Shown here in pieces: positions 1 through 11,904 of a stretch of 64,000 nucleotides of DNA (position 1 is the stretch's first letter; every line of letters starts with the position of its first letter). The DNA is from Siphonodentalium dalli (taxonomy: Eukaryota; Mollusca; Scaphopoda; Gadilida; Siphonodentaliidae), in the NCBI GenBank assembly GCA_032622095.1, contig CP136062.1, positions 150,904,875 to 150,968,874 on the forward strand. Reading direction: 5' to 3'. The translations under genes and the position numbers were made by a program. The notes beneath the pieces are model-generated. The model saw only the letters and a list, made by a program, of their open reading frames with translations. It was not told where the DNA came from and ran no database searches.

Positions 1-1318
1 ATCTTATCGAAATCGCCATTCTCTTACCACCCAACAAACTAATTGTCGGTTATCGACAGGGGAGCAAAACATAAATATATCATTACAATTAAAACATAGT
101 TGTGTTTCTATGAACTTCTCAGATCACTTATTTGTCTTTTATTATACACATTATACAAAATCGCCAAAGTCATTTTTCCCCTCACAGTTCAAATGCATTG
201 CCCGTGGCATCACGTGACCAGAACATGGAAATTAATCGATAATTTGAAACTTAAGCTGATATTGGGCTTTCTGCGTGGGCTAGTCTCAAATTCTCGGCAG
301 ATTTTATGAAAATAAATAAGAATACTTTCAGCTTTTTTATGGGAATAAATCATCAAGAAGCTATATAAATATAAGAAATGTATGTAGCGGTAAGTGGGTG
401 TGTGTGTGTGTGTGTGTGCACACCCACTAGATTCATTTCTTAAATAAACAGCGTTTGATAAGATAAAGTGTTAATTAATTAACCGTTGGCACTGAAAGGG
501 TTAACTAAGATGTGAGGGAAGAATCCATATAAGGAGGTCATTTTCTAATGACGAATATAAACCCAGACATCCTCCTGCTGTTAGTATTGGTGCCATCACA
601 CCATGTCACCGTGACGATATCACATCACACATTATTATTGAGGCGGATATCCGTCATAAAATGTTTACATGGACATGATGCTGCTATGAACAAACAAAGC
701 CAATGAAAAGCCTTTTGAAGGATAGCAAGATGCCATCATGAAGGAAGTTATCTACGATTTGATGAAATTTTGTCAACATGAGTTCGCAATTATTAGGATT
801 GCTTTGCGGAACTATTTCATGAATGACCTAGCCTTTGTGTTTTAACATACCTATGTCTATTGAAAGTACACAATGATGGCACTGTTTGATTGACTGAATT
901 ACTATCATCCACACGCCTGGAATTATTTTGTAATTGAAAACATACCACATCCTATTCTCTGAAAAATTTAATTACGCAACCGTATTTATAGAGGATTAAA
1001 GTAAGATTTCAGATTTTTTTCTTTCCTAAGCCACAGCAATTTTATTAATGTTAGTTGGTTTACGAATATCAGGGGAAAAAGTCACTTGATGGACGAGGGG
1101 GAGGAATTATAAAAAAAACCCAGACAGGTCTTATTATAAGTAACAATCGATATCAGATATATTGGCAGTCATCGCATTGTCATTCTTGCGATATCCTCAT
1201 CTAGGACATCATTGTCTGACATGGAGCGTATACTTACCATTTTCCAATTATGAAAATTTGGGATGGTCTAAACAGGAATAAAGCCCTCCAAAAAAATATT
1301 CAAAATTTAGGAGTGAGA
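1..1318. other. Non-coding stretch, probable exchanger intron
   Basis: No convincing exon is seen. A GT microsatellite lies at about 398-418. A solo end of a family A1 element (a GGCACTGAAAGGGTTAA-type terminus) lies at about 482-504. The rest is AT-rich and unassigned. Its assignment to intron 1 of the Na+/H+ exchanger rests only on the orientation of the exon at 13312-13570. Confidence 0.5.
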
Positions 1319-1782
1319 TTAACCCTTTGAGTGCCAGGTCCGATTTTGGTATCAACCCATATACCCTGTGCCAATGCATTCTCTTATATATGCGAGTCGA
1401 CCATAGGTCAGCTCGCATATATAAGAGAATGCATAGGCCTAACAATTTTTCATCTTTTGTTATTATTTTTTACAATTTTTTACAATTTTAATAATTTTTT
1501 CTTATATTCTTTAACATGTATATTAAATAGTAGGTTTAGTGTCAGGGAATCTTATGTTTTTTATGGGCATCAAAATTATTACTGTGAATACTTGGTGATA
1601 GTTTTGAGTTATAACATGCCCCTAAGGTTTTATCCAGTTTGTTTTTAAATTCGCTATAGCATGCTTAAAAAATATTCAACCCAAAAAAATCTAAAAACAA
1701 TTTTTTTTGAATTTTTTAAGGCCGATTTTACAGACCGTAAATTCGGGCCGATGAGATCGGCCCCTGGCACTGAAAGGGTTAA
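1319..1782. mobile_element. Family A1 TTAA-ended MITE
   Basis: The ends are inverted: it starts TTAACCCTTTGAGTGCCAGG and finishes with the complement of a near-identical sequence, CTGGCACTGAAAGGGTTAA. TTAA at both ends fits a piggyBac-like target site. Inside, at about 1371-1440, is the palindromic core shared by all A families (TGCCAATGCATTCTCTTATA, then GCGAGTCGACC and its inverse). No transposase is encoded. Confidence 0.8.
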
Positions 1783-1907
1783 TAGAAGGGAGGAGGTAAA
1801 TCACGGAGCTATATGGTACATGTACATCAGTGAGAATATCCCTTGATAGAAGAAGGGAAAATATTATTTAAAAAACCCTGACAGGTCTTGATTGATGATT
1901 ATTCCAC

Positions 1908-2128
1908 CAAGCCTTGAAATAGTGTGCCTGTCATTTGCAGAATGAGGTCCCCAGAGGGTGAATTTAGTGATTCACCCTCTGGGGACCTCATTCTGCTTAC
2001 ACCTCAGCAGAATGAGGTTCCCAGAGGGTGAATTTGGTGATGCTAGCCCGCTATGCGGGGTAGCATCACTAAATTCACCCTCTGGGGACCTCATTCTGCA
2101 AATGACAGACACCCTATTTCAAGGCTTG
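1908..2128. mobile_element. Family B hAT-like fold-back element
   Basis: Begins CAAGCCTTGAAATAGTGTG and ends with its inverse. The two halves are each built from inverted copies of GCAGAATGAGGTCCCCAGAG. It is flanked by a perfect 8-bp direct repeat, TATTCCAC, on both sides, which is the target-duplication length of hAT transposases. Non-coding. Confidence 0.85.
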
Positions 2129-2174
2129 TATTCCACATGATCCTGGTGAATGCAAATCTCATGATACATTTTGC

Positions 2175-2723
2175 CAGGGTCCGCACTGGCCCGACATTTA
2201 CTTTTGACAAATATCTTGCCAAATGAAATTATTTTTGCCAAATCCTTTATTTTGACTATTTTGACAATCAATGCTTGAGCGACCTTTGATATAGATAGGA
2301 AAGCAGTTAATTATTAATAATTCCACCTCTATATATATATACTTGGGTTTATCATATAGCAATAAACCAACAACATAACAATGAAATTGTAGAAGGGTTT
2401 CTTCATCAGAAAAGCACATCGAAACAAAGAGGATTAGCTATGTAAACACCCCCACTAGACAAACTATCGATTCCTCCACCCTTTGATACGAATGATATCA
2501 GATTAATGGCATCTTGATAGAGCTAGGTGTTAACTTTTCATAACCTTATAAATCACCACTAATACCATTAATAATGAAAGTCTTTCCTGAAATGATTGAC
2601 AAATATTAATACACTTTCTTGAGGAATCAAAAGTGACTTGTCAACATTTTTGCCAAATGAAAATATTTTTTGCCAAATGTGAATTATTTTTGACAAATTT
2701 GGCAAGTGGCAGCACGAACCCTG
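2175..2723. mobile_element. hAT-like non-autonomous element (549 bp)
   Basis: Terminal inverted repeats CAGGGTCCGCACTGGC / CAGGGTTCGTGCTGCC, followed inward on both sides by repeats of TTGCCAAATG. A perfect 8-bp direct repeat, CATTTTGC, flanks it at 2167-2174 and 2724-2731. CAGGG ends plus an 8-bp duplication are hAT hallmarks. No transposase reading frame was found. Confidence 0.85.
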
Positions 2724-2824
2724 CATTTTGCTCTATTTTGTACTTCCTAGACTCAAAACTAATATTGTTACACCCAAATCCAAAGAAATAGTAATTAACT
2801 GGTGTCAAATTGGATCGGGCATCT

Positions 2825-3422
2825 TTAACCCTTTCTATACTGAATGGATTCTCCCACCCAGTTAGTAAACTATACATTGGAACGGTCTATACTTCATTCG
2901 GAGGAGTTAACAGAAAAAATAAGCAGCCGACAGATAATAAAAGTGCAGAAGGAGTTCTTTGTTTCACTTTGTTGAACTTATTATATGAACATTTTCTAAG
3001 GGAACTACTCATCATTGAGTATTAACCCTTTACCCAACAGAACGGCCCTGTGCCAATGCATTCTCTTATATATGCGAGTCGACCATAGGTCGCCTCGCAT
3101 ATATAAGAGAATGCATTGGCTTAACACATTAAAAATTATAAAATTGTTAAAGAATGTAAGAAAAAATGGTTAAAAAAAGATTTTTTTTAGGCCAATGCAT
3201 TCTCTTATATATGCGAGGCGACCTATGGTCGACTCGCATATATAAGAGAATGCATTGGCACAGGGCATAACTGTAACTATCACAATGTGGTCAAGGAACC
3301 GGTTCCAATGATATCCATATTTGTATGGTTCTATTGAGACATACCGAAGATATTTTAGGCTGTTGAAGCTTTATTTGGCCGGTTTGTTGGGTAAAGGGTT
3401 AATTTAGTACAGAAAGGGTTAA
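2825..3422. mobile_element. Family J TTAA-ended element carrying a nested element
   Basis: The outer ends are TTAACCCTTTCTATACTGAA and TTTAGTACAGAAAGGGTTAA. A second copy without the insertion lies inverted at 31697-31928, so the nested A2 element (3022-3402) is a later insertion into this one. Non-coding. Confidence 0.75.
3022..3402. mobile_element. Family A2 MITE nested in family J
   Basis: The ends are TTAACCCTTTACCCAACA and TGTTGGGTAAAGGGTTAA. It contains two inverted copies of the shared palindromic core, at about 3051-3121 and 3190-3262. The TTAA at each end is the duplicated target. Confidence 0.85.
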
Positions 3423-3444
3423 CATTGAACATGGATATTCATAC

Positions 3445-3959
3445 CCCTGGTCAAGTGGTGCTGCTAATGTGCTATGGTGCAGTTGGGTCCTGCTGAATTG
3501 CTATGATGCTGTTAGGGCAAACTGATGCTGTTAACAAAAAGTACCGTTACATATTTTTAATTTGTCTTTTTCGTGGTGTTCCGATAATCTGAACATCTCC
3601 AGGAAAAGCCATTATGCGTGTCAAACATTCAAAAACATATTTATTGCGAATATTTTTTAATACTGGTTGAATTAGTTGTTGAAAATCGACTATAATCAAG
3701 ATGGTTATTCACGTCGTTTTAGAAACACCAGTGCAGGCTTTATTATATTTTTCAAAAATATATATGTTCTTGAATGTTTAATACACACAATGGTTTTTTC
3801 TCAAATCTCTCCGATTAGCCAAACACCGCTAAAAATGACAATTTTAGAAACAATAAAGGTACTTTTTCGTAACAGCATCAGTTTGCCATACCCACATCAT
3901 AGCAATTCAACAGGACCACCAGCATCATAGCATATTAGCAGGACCACTTGACCAGGGTG
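3445..3959. mobile_element. Family F long inverted-repeat element
   Basis: Inverted arms of about 90 bp begin CCCTGGTCAAGTGGTGCTGC and carry phrases such as TGCTATGATGCTG. A direct repeat ATTCATA(C) at 3437-3444 and 3960-3967 gives a 7-8 bp target duplication. Related copies lie at 24175-25020 and 58478-59170. No coding capacity. Confidence 0.7.
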
Positions 3960-4085
3960 ATTCATACATTCATGTATTTATAATCTAATTTGAAAAATAT
4001 CATGTTTGACCTTTAATTTAATTTTCTTGTCCTTGTTTTCCGGAACTTTCCGGAACAAGATATGAAAGACGCAGTATCTCATAAT

Positions 4086-4488
4086 CAAGCCTGAATTTAG
4101 TGTGTCTGTCATTTGCAGAATGAGATCCACAGAGGGTGAATTTAGTGACTCTATCCCGCACAGCGGGCTAGCATCACCAAATTAATTCACCCTCTGGGGA
4201 CCTCATTCTGCTGAGGCCTCATCTTCTGGGAAGTATCTATAGTCTCAAATGAACATTGTTTTTAATTACTTTTTCCCTTCTGTTGAGTTTCTAATTTGCC
4301 TGAGATAAAATGCATAATCGAGGTGACGAATGGGTGAACATCACCAACTTCAACTGAATGTCTCCCACAGCAGTTGAGGCCTAAGAAGAATGAGGTCCCC
4401 AGAGGGTGAAGTTTGAGATGCTAGCCCACTAAATTCACCCACTGGCGACCTCATTCTGCAAATGTCAGACACACTAAATTCAGGATTG
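4086..4488. mobile_element. Family B, long form
   Basis: Two B half-palindromes separated by a linker that includes a 'gatgttcaccca'-type segment. Ends are CAAGCCTGAATTTAGTGTG and the inverse. No clean target duplication is visible. The linker recurs in other long B copies (7479-7909, 18831-19945, 36312-36688). Confidence 0.7.
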
Positions 4489-4814
4489 TATATATATGTA
4501 CTGAATAAGTTAGGACAATAATGGGCAGTCGTAAGAACAATCGTTCATCAATATTCCGAACACATTATCTTATTGGATGTGACAAGCAGAGAGCTCATGA
4601 ATTTTTCTGTCAAGTCTTTAATTCTTATATTCCCCAGCTGTGGGACTGGATTATACATACGTGTATTTTCTATGTCAATTTATTTCACCAAGACAAGGAA
4701 TTCTCTGCGAAGCAAAAATCAATGAGCCCAGAATACTAGAATATGTGTCACCCAAATGTTATTTTCGTGTCTGTTTCTCATGGGAAATAATCGCCATGAT
4801 GATAACTCACAAAG

Positions 4815-5420
4815 CAAGCCTGTATATAGTGTGTCTGATAATTGCAGAATGAGGTCACCAGAGGGTGAAGTTAGTGGCACTATCCCGCACAGTGGGCTAG
4901 CATCACCAAATTCACCCTCTGGGAACATCATTCTGCTTTATAGGGCTCAACTCCTAAGGGAGACCTGGGTTCAGATTGAAGTTCCCCAGTTGAAGTTGGT
5001 GATGTTCACCCATTACTCACCTCGATTACGCAATTAATATTCTGAAATTACATGTATGGGATATAAGAATCTGAACAGAAGGGAAAAAGTAACTAAACAC
5101 AATGCTAATCTGAGACAATAGATAATTCATAGAATGAGGTCCTCTGAGAGATAATTTGGTGATAGAATGAGGTCCTCTGAGGGTTAATTTGGTGATGTTA
5201 GCCTGCCATGAAGGATAGAATCACTCAATTCACCTTCTGGGGACCTCATACTTCAATCTGAGTCTATATGTCTCCCACAGCAGATGAGGACATGCAGAAT
5301 GATGTCCCCAGAGGGTCGGGTCAATTTGGTTATCCTAGCCCGCTATGTGGAAAGGCTTAACTAAATTCACCCTCTGGGGACCTCATTCTGCAAATGACAG
5401 GCAGGTTATTCTCAGGCATG
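4815..5420. mobile_element. Family B, composite long form
   Basis: Starts CAAGCCTGTATATAGTGTG, contains several diverged inverted copies of the B motif GCAGAATGAGGTCCCCAGAG, and ends in an inverted B terminus. It looks like a long B copy enlarged by an extra internal half-unit near 5130-5250. Confidence 0.65.
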
Positions 5421-5562
5421 TTTCCATTCGGTAATAATTAATGAGTTAATTGGAATTACACACCAATGGAAGGATACTACTATAAAGCTGGATAAAATAA
5501 TTGTTTTAATTTGGAAAGAATTTAGCTGACAATATAATTTAATACGCCCTCTCACTAACTCG

Positions 5563-5786
5563 TGCCCATATTGGATCCACCACACCCCGTTCCATGGTTT
5601 TAGTGCTACAGGTCAAAGTTCTGGAGTAGTATTTCCATATATGGAAATCAGGAATATTCAAAAGCTCCATATATGAAAATGCTACTCCAGAACTTTGAAC
5701 TGTAGCACTAAATCCATGGAACGGTTGGAACCGGGGTTGGATGAATCTCTGAAACCACGGTACGGGGCTGGGTGAATCCAATATGG
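5563..5786. repeat. Imperfect fold-back palindrome
   Basis: Inner arms run from CCGTTCCATGG (about 5587) to CCATGGAACGG (about 5724) and include GTAGCACTA and CTCCAGAACTTTGA on both sides. Outer arms (CCATATTGGAT, about 5570, and ATCCAATATGG, about 5785) extend it. Probably a single-copy MITE. No coding content. Confidence 0.6.
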
Positions 5787-5953
5787 CTGCGACTCAGTGA
5801 TCATGCTTATATGCAGGCTGGTGTGTTGAAGGATTTGTATGTTGGCCTAGTGCAGTAGGCTTATGCCAAATTTCCAATACTATTTGGAAAAAAATCTGAG
5901 AAATTGGAAAGAATATTTCTTTGGTATATGTCATCCACTCATAATCACCTTGT

Positions 5954-6215
5954 TTAACCTTTCCATGACTGGAGCTTCCTGAAATATTGCGAAAACCCAA
6001 GGCCAATGCATTCTCTTATATATGATACATTGATAGTATCCCATAGGGAGCCTCACATATATAAGAGAATACATTGGCCTAACAATATTTACCTTGACCT
6101 TGTATAAAGCAAGTGCATTGTCTTATATGCGAGGGAGACCAGCATATATAAGAGAATGCACTGGCACAGAATCTTTAATGCTGCACCAGCACAGCTCCCA
6201 TCATGAAAGGGTTAA
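5954..6215. mobile_element. Family A3 TTAA-ended MITE
   Basis: The ends are TTAACCTTTCCATGACTGGAG and the inverse (CATCATGAAAGGGTTAA). It holds two inverted copies of the shared A core at about 6002-6078 and 6108-6167. Confidence 0.75.
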
Positions 6216-6792
6216 TAAGTTATCAAAAGGAGCAGTAAATGTTGGCGGTATAATCACAACAGGGTATACTGGTATCACAAAGAAATTGCCATGTAATATT
6301 AAATTCATCGTACATATGAACGACAGACCCGAAGCCATTACAATACCTGACCCTACCACAATAATAATTACAAATTACAAGTTGGTCAAAATAATTGGAA
6401 ATTCAGAGTGTTAATTTACAAGAAATAAGCAATATTTAACGATAAATTGGTATTTTAAAGTTGTCGTTGACTTTTTTTGTATTTAGCCAAATGTTGGTCT
6501 GTTAGACTGAGAAATAGACAAAATTAATGTCATAGATAGCATATTATTCTTATTTTCTTTAGTAATAAATCTCCAATAACAAGATTTCACACATCAAAAC
6601 AATTGTAATGTAAACTTTACTGTTACAATGTCATCTCCAAGTCAAAGACAAATTAGTCTAATAAGATTCTAAAGTTTAAATTTAAGAACAAATAACTATT
6701 TCTCCATGTTCTTCTTGGGGTGATGTTTTTATAGACTTTTATAATTCTTGCACATTTACCCAGTCAGTGAAGAACATGAGTCCCTTTAAAAC
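6216..6792. other. Unassigned stretch
   Basis: AT-rich. I see no exon, repeat boundary or RNA gene here. Confidence 0.4.
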
Positions 6793-7244
6793 CAGGGATT
6801 TTTCTGCCTATTTTGGGAATGGGTCCGGGTCCGTTCGAATTGGGAAAAAGGTGTCTTTACAGACCAAAATTGGGAAATTTCCATGTTTTAGAAAAATTCA
6901 ATTAATCACTGTTACACACAAGTAAATAGTACTAATACCGTAATTATCGGTGTGTAACGCAACTTAAACACAGGTAACTCAAAGATGGAGTAAAATCCCA
7001 ACCCATTGAGGTCCATATTCACAGATAACAACGGAAGAGTTCAAGCCATCCACCAAACTTCGACGGAAAAACGGTAATGAAACACCCAAGGATGGATAGG
7101 TATCTAGTTGTTATTCAATAAATAAAATAAAATAATTAATACCAAATCAATGTGTGGTGGTTGAAAATTGGGAATAAAGGTGCCTTTTTCCCATTGGGAA
7201 TGGGGCCGTTTACCGGACCCTGAGGACACCTAAAAAAATCCCTG
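6793..7244. mobile_element. Family M inverted-terminal element
   Basis: The ends are CAGGGATTTTTCTGCC and AAAAAAATCCCTG (inverse), followed inward by complementary GGGAATGGG / CCCATTGGGAA segments. The CAGGG ends suggest an hAT-like element, but I could not confirm an 8-bp target duplication. Confidence 0.55.
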
Positions 7245-7478
7245 AAAACTGTGTAATATATTTTGGTTTCAACTATATTGAAGGTCAAGAAAGTGCAACA
7301 AAACTGCATGTCGAGACTTTCTTCCACTTCCAGGTACGAGAGTACAGCCATCAATCAGCAAGTGTTTAATCGCGATGTTGATGATATCACTCAGATCAAT
7401 CATGATTCACACTGTATTGATGGGCTCTTATCACGCAGCCAAATCAATATGTATTTGGTATGGCTGTACCCTGTGCCG

Positions 7479-7909
7479 CAAGCCTACAAATAGTGTTTGT
7501 CATTTGCAGAATGAGATCCCCAGAGGGTGAATTTAGTTATGCTATCCCGCACAGTGGGCTAGTATCACCAAATTCACCCTCTGGGGACCTCATTCTGCTT
7601 AGGCCTCAACTGCTATGGGAGACCTGCTATCAGAATGAAGTTCCTCATTGAAATTGTGGATGTTCACCCATTAGTCACCTTAATTATGCATTTTATCTTC
7701 TGCAAATTAGGGGATATAGAAACTGAACAGAACTAAAAAACTATATTAATTTGAGACTATAGATACTTCCCAGAAGATGAGGCCTAAGCAGAATGAGGTC
7801 CCCAGAGGGTGAATTTGGTGATGCTAGCCCACTGTGCGGGACAACATCACTAAATTCACTCTATGCGGACCACATTCTGCAAATGACAGACACACTATTT
7901 ACAGGCTTC
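7479..7909. mobile_element. Family B, long form
   Basis: Starts CAAGCCTACAAATAGTGTTT, has two B half-palindromes separated by the long-form linker, and ends ACACTATTTACAGGCTTC. A TGTACCCT direct repeat occurs near each end but is displaced by 6 bp on the left. Confidence 0.7.
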
Positions 7910-7944
7910 TGTACCCTATGGAGATCTATGGTAACTACTATAGC

Positions 7945-8970
7945 AGGTCATATGGTGCATATTCTTATCTCTAACCTCATATCAGATTAATTAGATATTT
8001 TGTTTCAGGTATTTAGCCAGGAAAATGACAAAAAGGTGTTTAAATTCCCACATCAAAGAGGGTGTCTCAAAACATTCTGAAATTTCAGTATGCAAACAGA
8101 GGCCTACTCTCGGGCTCCAAATAAAAGTGCAGGCCCCAATAATAGTGCAGGGGGGAATTCCATTGAAAGTTAATAAAAGTGCAGACCCAAATAATAGTGC
8201 AGGGGAAACTCTGAGCAAAACATCAACTGTTAAACATATTATTTTGACAGTTCGTGCATGTAGGTCAAGTATAGGAATCAACATAGTATGGTATGTGTCA
8301 TGTGGTGTTTTATTCAGTATTTAAATGTTCACATGTGTGTCATATATTTGAATATGTACTATTGGGCTCCAAATAAAAGTGCAGGCCCAATTAATAGTGC
8401 AGGGGGGAAATTCCATTGAAAGATAATAAAAGTGCAGACCCAAATAATAGTGCAGGGGGTCTCTGAGCAAAATACCAACATGCCTGGTTAAATAAATTAT
8501 TTTTTGTAGTAGGTCAAGTATAGGAATCAACATAGTACATGTGGTATTTTATTCAATATTAATTAAATGTCCATATGTATGCCATACCGTACATGTATAC
8601 TTGAATATGTACATGCATAAAGTTATAAGCTCATCATTTTGATATCAGAATCATATAGAAATCTTGACTTTGTGCTCTTTTCAATTTTAATAGCCTCAAA
8701 ATTAATAAACGTGCAGACCCAAATAAGCACTGTGCATGGGGGAAATTTCCCACGAAAATAATAAACGTGCATGCATGTTTATTTGGAGCCCAACAGTACA
8801 TGCATAAAGATATAAACTCATCATTTTGGTATCAGAGTCATATAGAAATCTTTGAGTTTGTGCTGATTTCAATTTTCATAGCCTCAAAATTAATAAACGT
8901 GCAGACCCAAATAAGCACTGTGCAGGGGGGAAATTTCCCAAGAAAATAATAAACATGCATATTTATTTGG
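7945..8970. repeat. Family D diverged tandem duplication
   Basis: A unit of about 255 bp containing CCAAATAAAAGTGCAGGCCC, a GTGCAGGGGGGAAATTCC segment and AAGTATAGGAATCAACATAG is present at about 8104-8360 and 8361-8545. Shorter diverged copies sit at about 8694-8795 and 8878-8975. The lead-in segment at 7945-8060 recurs at 10026-10150 and 10540-10690. No coding content. Confidence 0.6.
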
Positions 8971-9017
8971 AGCCCAAGAGTATTTGACTGAGCATGACAT
9001 GTTTTATCCACATCATA

Positions 9018-9231
9018 GAGGGAGGGGGTCACATTGAGGGAGGGGGTCACATTGAGGGAGGGGGTCACATTGAGGGAGGGGGTCGCAATGAGGGAGGGGG
9101 TCGCATTGAGGGAGGGGGTCACATTGAGGGAGGGGGTCACATTGAGGGATGGGGTCACATTGAGGGAGGGGGTCACATTGAGGGAGGGGGTCACATTGAG
9201 GGAGGGGTCACATTGAGGGAGGGGGTCACAT
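9018..9231. repeat. 18-bp G-rich minisatellite, about 12 copies
   Basis: Tandem copies of GAGGGAGGGGGTCACATT with a few point changes. The 18-bp period keeps all frames open, which creates artefactual repetitive reading frames on both strands; I do not call these genes. A single apparent ancestral unit sits at about 10120-10140. Confidence 0.9.
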
Positions 9232-9391
9232 TTCAAACAGGGTTCCAGGAATAAAATCGGTAATTTTGATATATTTTTAGTTATAAATGTAGTTCTAATT
9301 GATAAATAAGTTTTGCTTTAAGTTTTAATGAAACACCTAAATTATAATAAGCCCATTCTTTATAATATTTTGGATAAGAAACGCCTAAATG

Positions 9392-9608
9392 TACAGTAAT
9401 GCCCTAATTAATCAACTGCTTAACCACAGCAGAATTATGGGTAACTTTTCAGGATTTAGTCGGAAATATGGCTTGTTGCCATTCATTGGAAAGCTCTCCC
9501 GAGAGCTTTCCGATGAATGGCAACAAGCCATATTTCCGACTAAATCCTGAAAAGTTACCCATAATTCTGCTGTGGTTAAAGGGGTCGATTAATTAGGGCA
9601 TTACTGTA
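9392..9608. mobile_element. Family C long hairpin element
   Basis: A near-perfect 217-bp palindrome. It begins TACAGTAATGCCCTAATTAA, runs through GGATTTAGTCGGAAATATGG to an apex at GAAAGCTCTC, and returns on the other strand. Intact and damaged copies occur about nine times in the window. No coding content. Confidence 0.8.
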
Positions 9609-10187
9609 TACTAAATGTTTTCAGTAGGCTGCACCCTATGTGGAGACCTCAGTACTTTGTCACTACTATAACATGTCATATACCGGTAAGGGTATCGACA
9701 GCGTTATCAAGATGGTCACTGCAGTAGTGTTATGGTACCATGTGGTTACATGTATGATACCGCTGTCTATTATTAGTGGGTTGTCCCTGGTTGTCCCACC
9801 AAAAGTTGAAGAAAATAATGAGGAACTTGTTAAGTTCCACAGATATAAGGAGAATCAATGCATTTTATTTTCATGCATGCAAATGTGACCACATGCATCA
9901 TGGTGTACCATGATATGTGTGGTGTTGAAGTGGTATTAACCTTACCATGGTGTTGAAGGTTACCACGGTATAATACTGCAGTATAAGTGGGTGACACCAA
10001 GCTAGAGGTGGTCAATTACTTTTAGTGCATATTCTTATCTCTAAACTCATATCAGATTAATTAGATTTCGGGCAGTTAGCCAGGAAAATTACGAAATGGT
10101 GTTTAAATGCCCACATCAAAGAGGGAGGGGGTCACATTGCAAACAGGGGCCTATTTGACTTTGAATGACAATTAAGTTTTATCCACT

Positions 10188-10440
10188 TTAACCCTTTGAG
10201 TGCCAGGTCCGATTTTTGTATCAACCCATATACCCTGTGCCAATGCATTCTCTTATATATGCGAGTCGACCATAGGTCGCCTCGCATATATAAGAGAATG
10301 CATTGGCCTAACAATTATTATTTTTTATTTTTTTTTTACAATTTTTTACAATTTTAATAATTTATTCTTATATTCTTTTAACAGACTTATTTTGTAGGTT
10401 TAGGGCCGATGAGATCGGACCCTGGCACTCAAAGGGTTAA
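10188..10440. mobile_element. Family A1 TTAA-ended MITE
   Basis: The ends are TTAACCCTTTGAGTGCCAGG and CCTGGCACTCAAAGGGTTAA, perfectly inverted. It has the A core palindrome at about 10237-10306. This is a shorter, cleaner version of the copy at 1319-1782. Confidence 0.85.
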
Positions 10441-10646
10441 TATTAAAGCCCATCCTTTATATTTTGGATAAGAAATGCCTATCTAAATGTATTCAGTATA
10501 GCTGTTGCCTGTTGATATCTGACTGATATAACATGTCACATAGTGCATATTCTTATCTCTAAACGAATATCCGATTAATTGGATACTTTGTTTCATGCAG
10601 CTAGTCAGGAAATTATAAAAAGGTGTTTAAACTGCCACATCAAAGA

Positions 10647-10668
10647 GGGGGGGGGGGGGGGGGGGGGG
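10647..10668. repeat. Poly-G tract (22 G)
   Basis: An uninterrupted run of 22 G sits where the related segments at 8050 and 10120 carry a short GAGGGAGGGGG unit, so it is probably a slippage expansion of that unit. Confidence 0.9.
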
Positions 10669-10909
10669 TCACACTGCAAACAGCAATTAATTTCTCCCTA
10701 GATATTTAAAAAGGAAATTGAAACTTTACATGCAATTACAGTAGACTATTCACTTATTACTTTTACTAAACCCTGCTAGAGTAAACATTGTCATCTAGTG
10801 ATAAGATAACATGCTCCTCCCTCATCACATACAAACCTGTTTTGTTTACTCAACAAATTCCATAAGGCCACAACAACAAAATAGCCTGGTTTACAAACAA
10901 GCCTGAGCT

Positions 10910-11018
10910 TACAGTAATGCCCTAATTAATCGACTCCTTAACCACAGCAGAATTATGGGTAACTTTTCAGGATTTAGTCAGAAATATGGCTCGTTGCCAT
11001 TCATCGGAAAGCTCTCAT
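10910..11018. mobile_element. Family C left arm only
   Basis: Matches the C hairpin from TACAGTAATGCCC to the apex GAAAGCTCTCA. It then switches directly into family E sequence, so the right arm is missing and the break is at the hairpin centre. Confidence 0.75.
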
Positions 11019-11363
11019 TGAGATCATACCATGAATCTCTACGCTGGCTAACCCCCGTAGAGATCATATTCCACCAGTACAAAACCTTGGAACTTTTTGA
11101 AGTTTTGACAGGGAACCTTATAAAGTTGAAAAAAATAAGGCAGGGAATATATTTCTTAGTCATTATCTGTTCCTTAATAATGTACTAGGTGAATGTGCCA
11201 ACTCGAAATTGCATGCTTTTCCATGACTTTTGTGAGCCGATGCCACAATAAACATTGAATTAATTACCCAGGAGAAATTCCATAATTGTAAGCAATGCGA
11301 AGAAAAATCGCTTACAAAGTCACTTAAATCGTGAAATTTTGAGTTGGGAGTTCGAGAAATTTT
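11019..11363. mobile_element. Family E element, truncated
   Basis: Shares ATCATATTCCACCAGTACAA, the following 'tttgaagttttgacaggg' segment and the internal CTTTTGTGAGCCGAT segment with the fuller copy at 11905-12372, but lacks the inverted right arm. Confidence 0.65.
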
Positions 11364-11522
11364 ATAATAAAGAAACTTTCCAGAGAAGATGAGGCCTAAG
11401 CAGAATGAAGACCCCAGAGGGTGAATTTTGTGACACCAGCCCACTATGCGGGATAGCTTCACTAAATTCGCCCTCTGGGGACCTCATTCTGCAAATGACA
11501 TGCACACTAAACACAGACTTGG
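11364..11522. mobile_element. Family B partial copy
   Basis: One B half-palindrome (AAGCAGAATGAAGACCCCAG to its inverse) and one terminus (ACACTAAACACAGACTTG). The opposite terminus is absent. The lead-in AATTTTATAATAAAGAAACT recurs at about 53866-53885. Confidence 0.65.
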
Positions 11523-11904
11523 GTTGAAAAAAGTAGATGCAGGACGGAAAATAAATAAAAATAAAATGACAAATAGTAGAATTTTTCCATGAATTCACAA
11601 GATATTTGAATACAATAAGATTTACTCAAATTATAAAAATATATTTGAGTATTTCTTCCCATAAAACCAGTGATAAAACTGTATAAATAATGAAAAAGAA
11701 GTTGAAAGCAAAACAGAGACTCTGCCATTAAATATTTTCGTCACCACTATGACCACAATTTTTTTTTTTACAATATTAAGGAAAAATTGGTACTCTAGGA
11801 GGTGTTCGTAAACCAGCCTATTAAATATTAAATTCCTGTTGCCTTAGACCTGTCTTAAAACTACCAAAGGGTTATCTGAGGGTAGTTATATAGTTACTAT
11901 ACTA
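11523..11904. other. Unassigned stretch
   Basis: AT-rich, with nothing recognisable. Short open frames here look like chance. Confidence 0.4.

Noticed and set aside
1331-1648. 105-codon open frame and many similar frames ending in ANAFSYICESTIGRLAYIREC-like residues
   Set aside because: These frames are translations of the A-family palindromic core and recur wherever it occurs. Not genes.
1958-2140. Recurrent frames containing RSPEGEFGDASPLCG-like residues
   Set aside because: They are translations of the family B palindrome on either strand and appear at every B copy.
8838-9254. Overlapping repetitive open frames on both strands (EGGGHI and NVTPSL periodicities)
   Set aside because: Any 18-bp tandem repeat without a stop gives such frames. 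There is no start context, domain or splice signal.
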